A DNA stretch of 64,000 nt from Bacillus infantis (GTDB lineage: Bacteria; Bacillota; Bacilli; Bacillales; Cytobacillaceae), in NCBI RefSeq assembly GCF_020171945.1, contig NZ_JAIVAP010000002.1, positions 124,001-188,000 on the forward strand. The letters are read 5' to 3'. Both the position numbers and the translations under genes were made by a program. The first letter of the stretch is position 1; each line of letters begins with the position of its first letter. Shown here piece after piece: positions 63,529 to 64,000 of the stretch. The notes beneath the pieces are model-generated. The model made no database searches. It worked only from the letters and a program-made list of their open reading frames with translations, and was not told where the DNA came from.

Positions 63529-64000
63529 CATAATAATTCAAACACCACAAATGTAGTGACGAGGACAAGGGTATTCATTACGGTTCAAAGAGAGGGAAGC
63601 CAAGGCTGAAAACTTCCCAGCACGAATGAAATGCTTACCGCCTCCGAACAACAGCCAGGAAAAAGACAGTGATGCAAGAGTGACGAAGAGATTCGCCGCA
63701 TATCATTTCTCTCCTCTTTGATGAGAAGCAAGAAGGTCAAGGATGCAAGGGAGGGAGCGCCGGAGTGTATGGGTTATACGTGAGGACGCGAGTGAGTGCA
63801 GCAGACGAAGAGATTCGCCGCATATCATTTCTCTCCTCTTTGACCGATGAGAAGCAAGAAGGTCAAGGATGCAAGGGAGGGAGCGCCGGAGCGTATGGGT
63901 TATACGTGAGGACGCGAGTGAGTGCAGCAGACGAAGAGATTCGCCGCTTATCATTGGTCAAAGTATTGGCTGGCGGGCATGGGACCGTTATATCCCTCAC
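63529..64000 (+). ncRNA. Threonine T-box leader (thrS), truncated by the window end
   Basis: Stem I features are present in order: GAGG (63561) pairing with CCTC (63641); TTCATT (63574) with AATGAA (63625); the AGAGAG bulge at 63589; the apical GGGAAG / CTTCCC helix around AGGCTGAAAA. The specifier loop ATGCTTACCG (63631-63640) holds the threonine codon ACC. thrS is the gene downstream of ytxC in B. subtilis. The conserved T-box antiterminator sequence is not visible before base 64000; instead the leader is filled by repeated units. The regulated gene lies outside the window. Confidence 0.78.
63682..63973 (+). repeat. Duplicated 122/126-bp unit inside the T-box leader
   Basis: Units start with GACGAAGAGATTCGCCGC at 63682, 63804 and 63930. 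The first two are complete (122 and 126 bases; the second has a 4-base addition that makes TTGACC pair with GGTCAA). The third diverges after about 35 bases into TTGGTCAAAG. Each complete unit contains a hairpin GTAT-GGGTT-ATAC. The minus-strand open frame through it is a by-product of the duplication. Confidence 0.85.

Noticed and set aside
63703-63954. 83-codon minus-strand frame with an internal duplication
   Set aside because: It is antisense to the T-box leader and arises from the 122/126-bp duplication.

Overview
The window is a chromosomal segment of an endospore-forming member of the Bacillaceae (Bacillus, Mesobacillus or Cytobacillus-like; species not resolvable by eye). It has strong GGAGG-type ribosome sites, many TTG/GTG starts, sporulation genes (ytfJ, ytrH, ytrI, ytaF, ytxC) and the Firmicute primosome pair dnaB-dnaI. 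As far as I remember it, the gene order from the acyl-CoA synthetase to the thrS leader follows the ytcI-to-thrS segment of the B. subtilis chromosome, with a few extra genes: rarD, an EcsC-family gene, a universal stress protein, an NCS1 permease, a GntR regulator, a MaoC-like hydratase and an hflK-hflC pair.

Layout. 0-10 kb: acyl-CoA synthetase (5' end outside the window), amidohydrolase, RarD-like permease, a tandem-repeat array, NAD kinase, sppA-yteJ, ytfI-ytfJ, tpx, ytxK. 10-20 kb: ackA with a CcpA-type activation site, EcsC-like gene plus moaB, argGH behind ARG boxes, usp, permease, alanine dehydrogenase. 20-32 kb: M24 peptidase, ytkL, the ytoI transcription/CBS/hotdog protein, ytpI, nrnA, ytrHI, dnaE. 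31-42 kb is central carbon metabolism: malic enzyme and GntR regulator, accD-accA, pfkA, pyk, fxsA, ytvI, ytwI, citZ. 42-48 kb: icd, mdh, MaoC-like gene, phoP-phoR. 48-58 kb: hflKC, polA-mutM, ytaF-coaE, gapB. 58-64 kb: speD, nrdR, dnaB-dnaI, ytxC, then the start of a threonine T-box leader (thrS itself lies beyond the window).

Regulation readable from sequence ties the metabolic genes together: cre-like sites at ackA and citZ, CcpN-like sites at gapB, paired ARG boxes at argG, two matching FadR/GntR-type palindromes in front of malic enzyme and accD (flanking the GntR gene), and an 11-bp-phased PhoP box in front of hflKC.

The most unusual content is intergenic. A 124-bp structured repeat occurs singly and in head-to-tail arrays at six loci (about 20.3, 22.5, 24.4, 27.1-27.7, 54.4-55.1 and 58.8 kb). 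Its stems P1, P2, P3 and P4 differ between copies, yet nearly all stay paired, which is internal covariation evidence for selection on structure. Some copies carry a second structured module inserted at one fixed point. Three further repeat families are present: a 53-bp hairpin array behind the NAD kinase gene, a 130-bp inverted-repeat element behind gapB, and a duplicated 122/126-bp unit inside the thrS T-box leader. I see no rRNA, tRNA, prophage, transposase or CRISPR array.
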